Program-made: the position numbers and the translations under genes
Notes under the pieces: model-generated
The model's database searches: none
What the model saw: only the letters and a program-made list of their open reading frames with translations
Told to the model about the DNA's origin: nothing
Origin: Myxococcales bacterium
GTDB lineage: Bacteria > Myxococcota > Myxococcia > Myxococcales > Myxococcaceae
NCBI GenBank assembly: GCA_016191815.1
Contig: JACPVI010000023.1
Span: 62,001-126,000 of the forward strand
Reading direction: 5' to 3'
DNA length: 64,000 nt
In this document: piece after piece, positions 28,124 through 36,613 of the stretch
Numbering within the stretch: position 1 is the first letter of the stretch
Layout: every line of letters starts with the position of its first letter

Positions 28124-29280
28124 CGGCAGCCTCTGCGTTCGAGGTCGCCGGGCTGGTGACACTTGAGGCAGGCCCGGTCGTTCGAACGCGCCATCGCCCC
28201 GCAGGACTGCGCGAACCCGCTCGGGTGCGGGTTGAGCCCGCGCCCCCCGGGCTTGGCCGCGACCGAGTGGCAACGGGTGCACGACTCCTCACGATGGCAC
28301 GAGGCGCATTCGCCGATTTCTCTGGATGCGAACACCGCATGGTGCCTGGGGCCAGGCAGCTCGACCCATTCGGCGTAGCTCGGATGCACCTTGAGGTTCG
28401 TCGGCCGCAGTGAGCGGTCCGCGTCGGGGCCTACCCCTGCACGCTCATGACATGCGGCGCAGAACGATTGCGCGCGGTGGCAAGACTCGCAGCGGCTGCT
28501 CCCAGCCCTCGCCTGCACCGGGTGCACGGTGAGGTAGTCGTTGGGGTGGACTCGCAAGGGTTTGCGAAGCGCGTCGTGGCAGGACTGGCAGTCCCGTTCG
28601 GCGTGGCACTCGCCACACCAGGCCGGCGCGCGCGAGGCCTGAGCGCCGTGCGAAAGCTCGTACTGCGCACCATGGTCCAACCCCAGCGGATCGCCAGCGC
28701 CGGGCCGCAAGACGCCGCTCCCGAGGCGGACCAACAGCCGCCCGGACGGCTCAGCGAGGTGGCAGGTCGCACACCTCGATGGAGCCCGCAGGCCGTCGTG
28801 ACACGCGAGGCAGGTCCTCATCTCGGGGAGCTGGGCCCTGGTGGCCAGCCCGACGACGCCCACGTCGCCGTGGCAGATGCTGCATTCAATCTGGCGGTCG
28901 GTGTGCGCACGGTGATCGAACCGGAGGTTCGGGATCGGCATCACCACTGCCGCCGGGCGCCTCCGGGCGCTCTCGTCGAATCCGGGGTGGCACTGCCGGC
29001 ACGGCACCCCTCGCTCGCCGGCGGCGATCTCATGGCACTGGTCGCACCCGGCATGGGGTCGCTCGGCAGTACCCGGCAACAGCCGGTCGGAGGAGCGGCG
29101 GCTGGTCCTGGCGGCTGCGTGGCACGCGTCGCAACCAATACCCCTGGCGGCGTGGCGGGAGTGTTCGAACGCGAGCGGCAGCTCCTGCGGCGGATAGACC
29201 ACGGCGCTCCGCTCCCCGGCCGTGGAGGCCGATGCCAAAGTTGCGGCAAGCACCGCCGCGCTCGTCCTCCACCCGCACAT
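28120..29280 (-). CDS. Periplasmic or surface 13-heme cytochrome c
   Basis: 386 residues with a signal peptide (MCGWRTSAAVLAATLASAST). There are 13 CxxCH heme-attachment motifs: CDACH, CDQCH, CRQCH, CSICH, CLACH, CATCH, CGECH, CQSCH, CESCH, CAACH, CASCH, CTRCH, CLKCH. Many additional His residues can serve as distal ligands (HSRHA, HRAH, HPSYAEW). This density is typical of electron-transfer cytochromes of metal-reducing delta-proteobacteria. Its ATG directly abuts the stop of the barrel gene. It needs the Ccm system encoded at the end of the window. Confidence 0.92.
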   Translation of the reverse strand: MCGWRTSAAVLAATLASASTAGERSAVVYPPQELPLAFEHSRHAARGIGCDACHAAARTSRRSSDRLLPGTAERPHAGCDQCHEIAAGERGVPCRQCHPGFDESARRRPAAVVMPIPNLRFDHRAHTDRQIECSICHGDVGVVGLATRAQLPEMRTCLACHDGLRAPSRCATCHLAEPSGRLLVRLGSGVLRPGAGDPLGLDHGAQYELSHGAQASRAPAWCGECHAERDCQSCHDALRKPLRVHPNDYLTVHPVQARAGSSRCESCHRAQSFCAACHERAGVGPDADRSLRPTNLKVHPSYAEWVELPGPRHHAVFASREIGECASCHREESCTRCHSVAAKPGGRGLNPHPSGFAQSCGAMARSNDRACLKCHQPGDLERRGCR

Positions 29281-30657
29281 CTACAGCCTCGCCTCGAGAT
29301 CGAAGAGAAGGAACGCCCTCAGCTCCGCGCGGGTCAGCTCGTTCGCGTTCGCCTCGAGGATGAGCGAGGCGCGGGCCGGAGGGGCGAGCGAACGGGTCGC
29401 CCAAACCTGGGCGCCTATGAAGCGGCCGCGAAGGAGCGGGTTGAGCCGATCGGCCAGCTCGGCCGCCGACAGGCGAGCGTCCACCGAGCTGCCGCCCGGA
29501 TGCGAGTAGCCCGCGGTGAGGTCGAGCCAGAGCTGGCGGCCACGTCCCCCCTCGAAGGAAACCTCGGCGGAGTAGCGAAGCGTCCCTCGACGCCCGGTGG
29601 CGCCGGTCCTGGCGCCGGCGGCCACCTCCGGGCCCAGGGAGCCGAGCGACGCGAAGAGCAGGCCCTCCCGGTTCAGCTCGAGGTGGTACGCGCGCGCCGA
29701 CACCTCCGAGTGCAGCCGCACCTCGCCGATTGACCACTCCGCCCGGAGCCTCGCCTCGTCCCTGGGAGCGGTGGCGAAGTAGAGGAAGACCGAGTCCGCG
29801 GAAAAGACCGGGCGGATCCTCGCGGCCTCCGCGGCGGCCGAAAAGGCATCTCCGTCGAAGCGGGCGGAGAGACGCAGGTTGGCAAGGCGCTGCGCGAAGA
29901 GATCGTGCTCGAGCGCTCCCCACAGCCGGATCCGATGGAGCGAGTAGCCCAGCTGTGCGGCGGCCCGGTCCAGATTCACCTTCCCCGCGAGGTAGGCGCG
30001 CCGGACCTCGATCGAGCCGGAGAAGCCCGAGGCGCGATCGAGGAACACCCTCGCGCCCCAAACGGGCTCGAAGTCGTCCAGCTCCGGGGAGGCGCCCGGG
30101 ACCAGGGCCACCAGGCGGCGGGCGTCGCTCTCCCGGGTGCCGTCGGGCTGGTAGGCCGGCGATCCGAGGAGGCTTGCGCCTTTCACCCACAGCCCCCCGA
30201 AGGCCTCCGCCCCGACGCCCGAGCCGAGCAGGTGCCGGAGCTTCACTCCGTCGAAGGCCATGAAGTCGGTGAAGTCGATCTGGAGCTGCCGGCCGAGGCG
30301 CACCTCGGTCCTCGGACCGCGGTAGCTCAGGTTGGCGTAGAGGAGATCCGCCTCCTCGGAGCGAACCCCGTCGAGCGCCGCCGCATCGCCGCGCGGGAGC
30401 CCGAGGTCCGCGAGCACCCGCAACGACGACTCGAAGCCGATCGGCTGCCCGGGGACGAGCTCGAAGACGTCGAGGCCCAACTGCTGCACCAGCCTGCGCC
30501 GAGGGAGAAGTACCGGTCGGGACGGGTCGCTCCCTCGATAGGCGCGGAGCTGGTACGCCTGGGCCTCGGTGCGCGCCTGGAGGTAGTAGGCCGCGCCGGT
30601 TCCGGCCGCCGGCATAAGACACGCCGCGATGGCGACGACCGGTGCGAAGGCTTTCAA
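29281..30657 (-). CDS. Outer-membrane beta-barrel protein, partner of the multiheme cytochrome
   Basis: 458 residues if translation begins at the TTG at 30655-30657, which starts a signal peptide (KAFAPVVAIAACLMPAAGTG). The frame is open ~50 codons further, but that part has no protein-like composition and overlaps the divergent promoter region. The mature protein alternates short polar and aromatic strands (ADLLYANLSYRGPRTEVRLGR, FGGLWVKGASL, LRYSAEVSFEG) and ends in a beta strand (RAFLLFDLEARL), as in porins. Directly followed by the 13-heme cytochrome, it resembles porin-cytochrome electron conduits. The start is uncertain. Confidence 0.7.
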   Translation of the reverse strand: MKAFAPVVAIAACLMPAAGTGAAYYLQARTEAQAYQLRAYRGSDPSRPVLLPRRRLVQQLGLDVFELVPGQPIGFESSLRVLADLGLPRGDAAALDGVRSEEADLLYANLSYRGPRTEVRLGRQLQIDFTDFMAFDGVKLRHLLGSGVGAEAFGGLWVKGASLLGSPAYQPDGTRESDARRLVALVPGASPELDDFEPVWGARVFLDRASGFSGSIEVRRAYLAGKVNLDRAAAQLGYSLHRIRLWGALEHDLFAQRLANLRLSARFDGDAFSAAAEAARIRPVFSADSVFLYFATAPRDEARLRAEWSIGEVRLHSEVSARAYHLELNREGLLFASLGSLGPEVAAGARTGATGRRGTLRYSAEVSFEGGRGRQLWLDLTAGYSHPGGSSVDARLSAAELADRLNPLLRGRFIGAQVWATRSLAPPARASLILEANANELTRAELRAFLLFDLEARL

Positions 30658-30805
30658 CCGCGCGCAGTATAGCGGCGCTGGAGCCACGGGAGCGGGCGAC
30701 TCGAGCCGCTCCGGCGAAAAGCGAGCTGCTGGTGCCGTGGGCGCCGAGCGCGAACTTTCCGAATCTGCGTCCCGTGCGGGCGGCGCGCTTGACGCACGCC
30801 GGGGC

Positions 30806-31942
30806 GTGGCCAAGAGTCGCGAAGCCTTGGAGACACGCCCGCCGGCGATCCGATCGCCCTATTCGCTCGCGCTGGTGCTGTGCCTGGTCACGCTCGTCCT
30901 CTTCATCTTCGTCGGCGGGCCGCTCCAGGCGCTGAACGTCGCCTTCGGGTTGTGGTTCTCCGAGGTGTTCATCTTCTTCGGGGCACCGTGGGTCGCCCTT
31001 CGCCTGAGCGGCCGCGATCCGGTCCGGTACGCGGGGCTTCCCTTCTCCGGCTGGCAGGCTGCCGCCTTCGGATTCCTCCTCGGGGTCGCCAATTTCTTCG
31101 CGCTGGTGGTGCCGCTGCAGTACCTCGCGCTCCTGGTCACGCCCGACTGGCTCGAGGAGCTGGTGGATCCCAGCCGGATCTTCCGCGACGCCACTCCGGT
31201 GGAGCTGTTCTTCATCGTCGCCGGAGTCGGGGTGACCGCCCCCTTGTGCGAGGAGTACTTCTTCCGGGGAGTCTTCCAGCAGGGGCTCGCGTCGCGGCGG
31301 CCGCCGGCGTCGGCGGTGGTGCTCACCGCGCTCATCTTCAGCGCCTTTCACCTCGACCCGGTGGGCTTCCTCGCGCGCTTCGAGCTTGGACTCTTGTTCG
31401 GGTTCCTCTTCCTGCGCAGCGGCTCCCTCTGGCCCGGGGTGATGGCGCACGCGGCGAACAACCTCGTCTCCACCGCGCTCTACTTCGGCTTCGAGGAGTC
31501 GATCGCTTCGGGCGAGGAGACAGACCCGGTCGGAGTGCTGCTCGTCTCGGGCCTGGGCCTGCTTGCGCTCTCCGGGCTATTGAGGACGCTGCGCGCGAGG
31601 CCGCTGTTGCTCGCTGTGGCCGAGCCTGCCCGGGACATTCCGGCGGGGCTGCCCGCCAGCCGAGGCGCGGTGATCTGGCCGTGGGTCGCCGGCGCCGCCA
31701 CCTCGATCGCGCTCTTGGTCGCGGTGGACTGGCGCGGGATCAGGCTCGCGCAGATTGACGCGCGGAATCCGCTGCCGCGGCTCGGCCTGCGCCCAACCGA
31801 GGCCGACAAGGCACAGCGAGAGCAGCTGCGCGAGCTAAGGCGAAAAGCACGCGCAGGCGGAGTGCCGCTCGAGCAGTACGCGGAAGCCCGCCGGGCACTG
31901 AGGGAGGCCGCCAACGGCAAAGGAGGCGCCGGCCGGGACTGA
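30806..31942 (+). CDS. CPBP family intramembrane metalloprotease (Rce1/AbiI-like)
   Basis: 378 residues from the GTG at 30806 (start uncertain; the frame is open upstream). About eight transmembrane segments. The three CPBP motifs are intact: Glu149-Glu150-x3-Arg154 (CEEYFFRG), FxxxH with His182 (FSAFHLDP) and HxxxN with His215/Asn219 (AHAANN). A charged cytosolic C-terminus of ~70 residues follows the last TM (ADKAQREQLRELRRKAR). Family members cleave membrane substrates such as prenylated or bacteriocin-related proteins; the substrate here is unknown. Divergent from the barrel gene. Confidence 0.85.
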   Translation: MAKSREALETRPPAIRSPYSLALVLCLVTLVLFIFVGGPLQALNVAFGLWFSEVFIFFGAPWVALRLSGRDPVRYAGLPFSGWQAAAFGFLLGVANFFALVVPLQYLALLVTPDWLEELVDPSRIFRDATPVELFFIVAGVGVTAPLCEEYFFRGVFQQGLASRRPPASAVVLTALIFSAFHLDPVGFLARFELGLLFGFLFLRSGSLWPGVMAHAANNLVSTALYFGFEESIASGEETDPVGVLLVSGLGLLALSGLLRTLRARPLLLAVAEPARDIPAGLPASRGAVIWPWVAGAATSIALLVAVDWRGIRLAQIDARNPLPRLGLRPTEADKAQREQLRELRRKARAGGVPLEQYAEARRALREAANGKGGAGRD

Positions 31943-32049
31943 TCGCGGCGTTCCGTTCCAACGACCAGGGTTTCGACTCCCCTGGGCGAGCACGGTCGGG
32001 GCGCCGGCACGGACCGAGAGACCGCAGCGGGGTTACGCCGAACGGGTCG

Positions 32050-32406
32050 CTAGCGGTCCGACTGGCCCTTCTCGAGCGCGGCGACCCTGTCGTCGAGCCT
32101 GCGGAAGGAGCTGCCGATCGTCTCGATGACGTTGTCGAGCCGCTTGCTCAGCCGCTGATCGAGCCGATCCACCTTGTCGTTCAGTGCGACCAGCTTCTGG
32201 TCCACGGACTGGAACCGCTGATCGATGGACTGGAACCGCTGATCGATGGACTGGAACCTCCGGTCGATGGACTGGAACCCCTCCGCGACGTTCGCAAAGC
32301 CCCGGTTCACCTGGGATTGGAGCTGGCGAATCATCGAGGCGAGATCGTCGCCGCCGCCACCGTTCCGGCCGTCGCCGGCTCCGTCTCCGTTGCCTGATTC
32401 GCCCAT
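32050..32406 (-). CDS. Small coiled-coil protein with FQSIDQR repeats
   Basis: 118 residues. A Gly/Asp/Asn-rich start (~20 residues) is followed by a continuous heptad pattern: LQSQVNRGFANVAEGFQSID, then four FQS(I/V)D(Q/R)(R/K) units, then LNDKVDRLDQRLSKRLDNVI. No membrane segment or signal peptide. Likely a long parallel coiled coil that oligomerises. Isolated between convergent and same-strand neighbours; function unknown. Confidence 0.6.
   Translation of the reverse strand: MGESGNGDGAGDGRNGGGGDDLASMIRQLQSQVNRGFANVAEGFQSIDRRFQSIDQRFQSIDQRFQSVDQKLVALNDKVDRLDQRLSKRLDNVIETIGSSFRRLDDRVAALEKGQSDR
32203..32280 (-). repeat. 21-bp tandem repeat encoding heptads
   Basis: Nearly four consecutive 21-bp units (core gatggactggaaccgctgatc) give the FQSIDQR heptads of the coiled-coil protein. 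Differences are few and mostly keep the heptad pattern. Copy number may vary between strains. Confidence 0.85.
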
Positions 32407-32464
32407 ACCGGTCGGGACCGCCAGGTCATCGTACCACGACCCGAGCCGACCAGCCGCGCCCGGT

Positions 32465-32680
32465 TCACAGGAACCGGTACCTCCGCACGTTGAAGACTGG
32501 TCCGACCATCGCCGAGGTCAGAGCGGCTTCGTCCACCTCGCCGTCCGCCTCGATGCGCGAGCCGATCTTCTTGATCTTCCGGTCGCCGCCCGCGAGCTGG
32601 TAGATGCGGCCGTCATCGCCCTCCAGGACCCACACGCCGGTCTCGATGTCCCGGAAGGCGACTTTCCCTGAGAGCCTCAT
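32465..32680 (-). CDS. Small OB-like protein, function unknown
   Basis: 71 residues from the ATG at 32678-32680, which overlaps the stop of the protease gene by 4 bp. The sequence (MRLSGKVAFRDIETGVWVLE, then GRIYQLAGGDRKIKKIGSRI) has the alternating strands and GxV..DxxTGVWVLE pattern of small beta-barrel proteins that bind or coat other molecules. No signal peptide. Translation is coupled to the subtilase gene, so it may act with it or be its cytosolic companion. Confidence 0.6.
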   Translation of the reverse strand: MRLSGKVAFRDIETGVWVLEGDDGRIYQLAGGDRKIKKIGSRIEADGEVDEAALTSAMVGPVFNVRRYRFL

Positions 32681-34581
32681 TTTCGCTCCGCCTTCAGCAT
32701 CGCCCGAGCGATGAACACGCAGGCCAGGGCGTTCACCACCAGCCAGGGGATCGCCAGGAAGGTGAATGGCAGATAGGCCAGCGCGGGCGCCTTGGCCCAC
32801 ACCGAATAGGCGAGGAAGCCGGCGAACCCGAGCGCCAGCCCGCCGATCACCGGCCGCACGCCCCTCCACTTGATCGCCAGGAAGGAGCAGGCGAGCGGGA
32901 TGAGCGCGCTGTAGAAGAGCGGGTTGGCGAGCTTGCCGCGGCCGAAGATGATCTTCTGCCAGTCCGGCAGCGGCAGCGAGGCGGCGTCCACCGCGTCGCC
33001 GGCGAGCCCGCTCGAGGCGCCGAACAGCCAGCGGACGAAGAAGAACCCCACGGTGGCCGCCACCAGCGGCAAGAGGAAGGACGGCCGGACCAGGATGTTG
33101 AGGTAGCCGGGGCGCTCCTTGCGGCCGAGCGTGACCAGCACCAGCGCGAGCAGGCCGAGCGCCCACACCAACGGGCCGTAGCTCACCTCGGCGAAGGTCT
33201 CGGGCAGCTCGCGCGAGCCGAGCGCCTTGAGCGACGCCTGGGCGTTGAGGATGCCGTGCCCGAAGTGCTCGTTCCACCCGCTCTGGCCCGGGGCCGCCCG
33301 GGCGCCGGCGTAGAGCGCCTTCTCCACCTCGTCGGGATTCTTCGCTCCCGCGGCGAACAAGAGCGCCGCCCCGGCGGCCACGTGCGGCGTGGCCATGCTG
33401 GTGCCTTGGTAGTAGGCGTAGACGGACTTCGAGGGTTCCCGCGGATCGATGGTGTTCTGCAGCACGCCTCCCTCCGGCCCCTGGCGCTTGTCCCCGCCGG
33501 GCGCGGCGAGGTCGAGCTGCTTGCCCCACGAGGAATACGGCGCCCGGGTGCGGTCCGGCCCGATCGCCGCCACCGCGACCGCTCCGGGATAGGCGGCCGG
33601 GAACTCCACCTGTCCGTGGCCGGTATTCCCCGCCGCCGCGACCACCACCACGTCCTTCTTCCGCGCGTAGCCGACCGCGCGCTCCATCACCTCGGAGCGG
33701 CCGCCGCCGCCCAAGGACATGTTGATCACATTCGCGCCGTGGTCCGCCGCCCAGCGGATCGCGTCGGCGATGTCCGCCGAGGTGCCGCTGCCGAAGTGGT
33801 TGAGCACCTTCACCGGCATCAGGGTGGCCTCGAAGGCCACCCCGGCCACGCCCTCCTTGTTGTCGGTGGCCTGGGCGATGGTCCCCGCCACGTGCGTGCC
33901 GTGGCCGTGGTCGTCGTTGGGGTGGCTGTCCTTGTTCACGAAGTCGTAGCCCTTCGCGAACTTCGCGGCCTTGAGATCCGGCACCTGCTTGAAGCCGTCG
34001 TGGTCCTCGTAGGCGATGCCCGTGTCGAGCACCGCCACCACCACGCCCTTGCCCCGGCTCTTCTTCCAAGCCTTGGGCATGTCGACCAGCCGCAGGTTCC
34101 ACTGCTGCGGGTACATCGGATCGTTGGGGGTGAAGCCCTCCTCCTCCGGCGCGGGAGCGAACGGGCCGGGCGCCTCGGAGATCGCCTCGTCGGGCGGAAC
34201 CCGGAAGGTCATCATCGGCTCGGCGACCTCCACCTCGGCGTGGCCGCGGATCTGCGAGAGCACCTCCTCCACCTCGTCCACCCCGACCGCCACGGTGATG
34301 CCGTCCTCGGTGTCCTGGTCGGAGACGAATTCCAGGTCCACTCCCCAGCCCTTCTCCCACTCGTCGAACTGTGCCTTGGTGGTGCCGTCCTTGAAGTCGA
34401 CCACGATGGCGCCGGGAATCCGCGCCGCTGGATCGTCGTAGGCGTCGGCCGAGGTGAATTCCGGCCGCGTGAGGTCAGCCGCCGGCTCGTCGCTGGCCGC
34501 GGGCTTGTCGGTGGTGCACGAGGCAAAGGCGAACAGCGCCGTCCCCATCAGCGCGGCGCGGAGAATGCCCTGGTTCCGCAT
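32677..34581 (-). CDS. Subtilisin-like serine protease (S8) lipoprotein with C-terminal membrane domain
   Basis: 634 residues. The signal peptide ends in a lipobox with Cys22 (FAFASC). An inhibitor I9-like propeptide region covers ~55-130. The catalytic triad is complete: Asp186 (VLDTGIA), His227 (HGHGTHVAG) and Ser395 (GTSMATPH); oxyanion Asn319. After the protease domain (~455) come about five to six hydrophobic segments (ALGLLALVLVTLG, FLLPLVAATVGFFFV and others) to the end. This layout anchors the protease at the inner membrane with a multi-spanning tail, unusual for S8 enzymes. Confidence 0.88.
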   Translation of the reverse strand: MRNQGILRAALMGTALFAFASCTTDKPAASDEPAADLTRPEFTSADAYDDPAARIPGAIVVDFKDGTTKAQFDEWEKGWGVDLEFVSDQDTEDGITVAVGVDEVEEVLSQIRGHAEVEVAEPMMTFRVPPDEAISEAPGPFAPAPEEEGFTPNDPMYPQQWNLRLVDMPKAWKKSRGKGVVVAVLDTGIAYEDHDGFKQVPDLKAAKFAKGYDFVNKDSHPNDDHGHGTHVAGTIAQATDNKEGVAGVAFEATLMPVKVLNHFGSGTSADIADAIRWAADHGANVINMSLGGGGRSEVMERAVGYARKKDVVVVAAAGNTGHGQVEFPAAYPGAVAVAAIGPDRTRAPYSSWGKQLDLAAPGGDKRQGPEGGVLQNTIDPREPSKSVYAYYQGTSMATPHVAAGAALLFAAGAKNPDEVEKALYAGARAAPGQSGWNEHFGHGILNAQASLKALGSRELPETFAEVSYGPLVWALGLLALVLVTLGRKERPGYLNILVRPSFLLPLVAATVGFFFVRWLFGASSGLAGDAVDAASLPLPDWQKIIFGRGKLANPLFYSALIPLACSFLAIKWRGVRPVIGGLALGFAGFLAYSVWAKAPALAYLPFTFLAIPWLVVNALACVFIARAMLKAERK

Positions 34582-34695
34582 AGGTCTCCCTTCGACAGGT
34601 CCCTCTACGAACGATCGCTACAACGATTGGGTCTGCCGAATCATCCGCAGGCCCGCACCGGCGGTGCATTCTAATGTTCCCGCGCACTTGGCGCG

Positions 34696-35352
34696 TCAGT
34701 CTCCCAGCTCCTCCTCGAGAGACTTCAAGAAGGCGACCACCGCGGCGCCCACCCGGGGGAGGTTTCTGGTGTAGGAGCGGTCCGCCCCTTCGATCACCTC
34801 CAGCGTGCCTCCGGCCTCGGCGAGGGCGGCGGCGAGCGCGGCGCGGGGGACGAGCGGATCGTGCTCCGGCACCACGGCGCACAGGCGCAAGCGCGAGCGG
34901 ATCAGATCCTCCGGCTGGAGCTGGAGCGGGCTGACCAGACAAAGTCCCACCACGCTCGGGTGTCGGCGGGAAAGGGCCAGTGCGACTTGCGCCGAGCCGC
35001 CGATCGCCGCGACCGCGGTGGGGACGCCGACCTCGACGCCGCCGCTGGCGTTCTCTCCCAGGAGGCGGAGCGCGGCCTGGGCATCGTCGGCGAGCTGCTC
35101 GCCAGTGCCGCGCTTGCCCTGGCTGGCGCCGACTCCGCGGAAGTTGAAGCGGAGCGTCGGGTGGCCGGCGGTGGCAGCGGCCCAGGCGATCTCCGCGGCG
35201 AGGACGTGATCCATGCTGCCGCCCTCGTCGGGCCGCGGTGGAAGGATGAGCAGCGGAGGCCTTCCCTCGCCGCGGTGGGAGAGACCCTCGAGGACCAGCC
35301 GCTCGACCGGAATGAGCGTTGCCCGCTCGAGGAACTGGCCTTTGAGCACCAC
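34696..35352 (-). CDS. Alpha/beta-hydrolase-like protein
   Basis: 218 residues from the GTG at 35350-35352, with AAGG upstream. An ATG 66 bp further up is open but lies beyond the terminator hairpin at 35382-35408, which rules it out. Fold markers: LLILPPRPDEGGSMDH, LRFNFRGVGASQG (residues 67-79) and a nucleophile-like Ser120 in AAIGGSAQVAL. The acid/His region (VIEGADRSYTRN) has Arg where the catalytic His is normally found, so it may not be a classical hydrolase. It resembles the YFRGVGxSxG dienelactone-hydrolase-like group. Substrate unknown. Confidence 0.68.
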   Translation of the reverse strand: MVLKGQFLERATLIPVERLVLEGLSHRGEGRPPLLILPPRPDEGGSMDHVLAAEIAWAAATAGHPTLRFNFRGVGASQGKRGTGEQLADDAQAALRLLGENASGGVEVGVPTAVAAIGGSAQVALALSRRHPSVVGLCLVSPLQLQPEDLIRSRLRLCAVVPEHDPLVPRAALAAALAEAGGTLEVIEGADRSYTRNLPRVGAAVVAFLKSLEEELGD

Positions 35353-35381
35353 CTGGGAAACCTTCGCACACCTGACAGAAA

Positions 35382-35408
35382 GGCCCACGGGAAGACGTCC
35401 CGTGGGCC
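35382..35408 (-). terminator. Rho-independent terminator of the 35437-36000 gene
   Basis: A perfect 11-bp stem (GGCCCACGGGA / TCCCGTGGGCC) with a 5-nt loop lies 28 bp after the stop codon. On the minus strand it is followed directly by TTTCTGTC. This is the best intrinsic terminator in the window. Confidence 0.8.
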
Positions 35409-35436
35409 CGGCCGGCAACCTGCGGCGGCGCTCGTC

Positions 35437-36000
35437 CTAGATCTGCGGGCTGTAGCCGCTGATGTACTGGGTGTCGACGCGGCGGCCGACGAAGTTCAGC
35501 TTCGCGGCGCAGTTCACCTTGTTGTCGTTGTTGTTGCACTGCGTGCAGGTGTACTGCGAGGACGCGTCGATCGTGCCCTTCGGCGCGGGGCCCATGTCGT
35601 CGAAGGTGACGATGAGCGAGAGCGTCTTGGTGTAGGTGTACTGCGAGCCGGGGTCCGGGAGCTTCTGCTCGACGTACTGGCCGGAGAATACGCGGTCCTG
35701 CCCCTCGATCATGCTGCCCACCTTCACGGTCTCGGCGTCCCCCATGGTCACGCTCAGGCCGCCGGTGTCGAGATACATCTTGTTTTCCACGCCGTCCCAC
35801 ACCACCCATTGGGTCTCCGACCGCAGATTCGTGCCGATCACCCGGAGCGTGCTCACCGTGTTGTTCCGGTAGCACGAGGGCGGAAGGCTCGCGAGCGGAG
35901 ACGGGTCGATCGCGATCCTATAGGTCCGCGGCTGCCCCGTGTTGCAGCCAATAGCCCCGAGAACGGCCAGCACCGCTACTGCGTGATGAACCCGAACCAT
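35437..36000 (-). CDS. Lipoprotein, function unknown
   Basis: 187 residues. Signal peptide with lipobox LGAIGC (Cys ~19). The mature part is beta-rich with a single CTQC pair near the C-terminus (SSQYTCTQCNNNDNKVNC). An AGGGG ribosome-binding site lies upstream of the ATG, with a well-formed promoter 51-79 bp upstream and an intrinsic terminator downstream, so it is a single-gene transcript. No family recognised; probably periplasmic or outer-membrane face. Confidence 0.75.
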   Translation of the reverse strand: MVRVHHAVAVLAVLGAIGCNTGQPRTYRIAIDPSPLASLPPSCYRNNTVSTLRVIGTNLRSETQWVVWDGVENKMYLDTGGLSVTMGDAETVKVGSMIEGQDRVFSGQYVEQKLPDPGSQYTYTKTLSLIVTFDDMGPAPKGTIDASSQYTCTQCNNNDNKVNCAAKLNFVGRRVDTQYISGYSPQI

Positions 36001-36050
36001 GTTCGTGGACCCCTTTTCTGTTGTGGCTCTTCGGAATCGCCCGGGGCGCG

Positions 36051-36079
36051 TTTATCGCAGCGCTTCGCCCCGGAGTCAA
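36051..36079 (-). promoter_or_regulatory. Sigma70-like promoter of the 35437-36000 lipoprotein gene
   Basis: Minus strand TTGACT (36074-36079) and GATAAA (36051-36056) with an exact 17-bp spacer, 50 bp upstream of the ATG. This is the cleanest sigma70 consensus seen in the window. Confidence 0.7.
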
Positions 36080-36117
36080 CGAATGCGAACGGGGCACGGC
36101 CCGGACAGCCCCTCCCA

Positions 36118-36351
36118 CTGAAGGTCTCGTGGCAGGTCACGGGCATCCGCAAGGATGCGTTCGCCGCGAAGAACCGCCTGCCGATCGAGCACGCGAAGCC
36201 CGCTGAGGAGCGAGGCAGGTACCTGCACCCAGAGGCGCACGGCTATCCGGCATCGATGGGCATGACCAAGCCGATCCAGGCCATGCCGACCACGGCGGAT
36301 GCCGTGGCGGATCCGGTCCAGACGCCGCAGAAGCGGTGGTGGTGGCGGTAG
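36118..36351 (+). pseudogene. C-terminal remnant of a tail-domain (S74-like) protein
   Basis: The frame ending in a TAG at 36349-36351 reads LKVSWQVTGIRKDAFAAKNR, then PIEHAKPAEERGRYLHPEAHG. This resembles the conserved C-terminal tail (VSWQVTGIRxDAxA..E.KP..E.G.YLHPE) of long surface or phage-tail-like proteins with endosialidase-chaperone type ends. Only about 78 codons remain; upstream is a promoter for the opposite strand, and no start or body is present. I read it as a leftover after deletion or insertion. Confidence 0.55.
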
Positions 36352-36613
36352 TTCACAACGCCGGCAACACCGACGCCTGCGGGCAAGGTACGTAGGCCTG
36401 GGGCGCGCATGCCCGTGAAGCCGCGTGGCGGGCGAAGGGGAGCCTACCCACTCTCCCCTTCACCGCTGTGTCGTCCGTCCCAGCCTCCTTGGCCCGCAAG
36501 TTTCCTTGGCGCCGCTGTCTGAAGCGCTGTGGTCGCGCGCCCGAGCGGAAGAGCGGAAGAGGGTTGCGGCAGTCCACTGCGCGTGATACTTGTCCAGTTC
36601 GGGAGGGTCCTTC

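Noticed and set aside
31960-31995. T-arm-like sequence (cagggtttcgactcccctg) suggesting a tRNA
   Set aside because: The base before the loop does not pair as required, and no acceptor, D or anticodon stems could be formed around it.
35353-35418. Longer N-terminus for the alpha/beta-hydrolase-like gene, starting at 35418
   Set aside because: The extra codons run through the intrinsic terminator of the upstream gene; a GTG with a Shine-Dalgarno-like site lies just after it.
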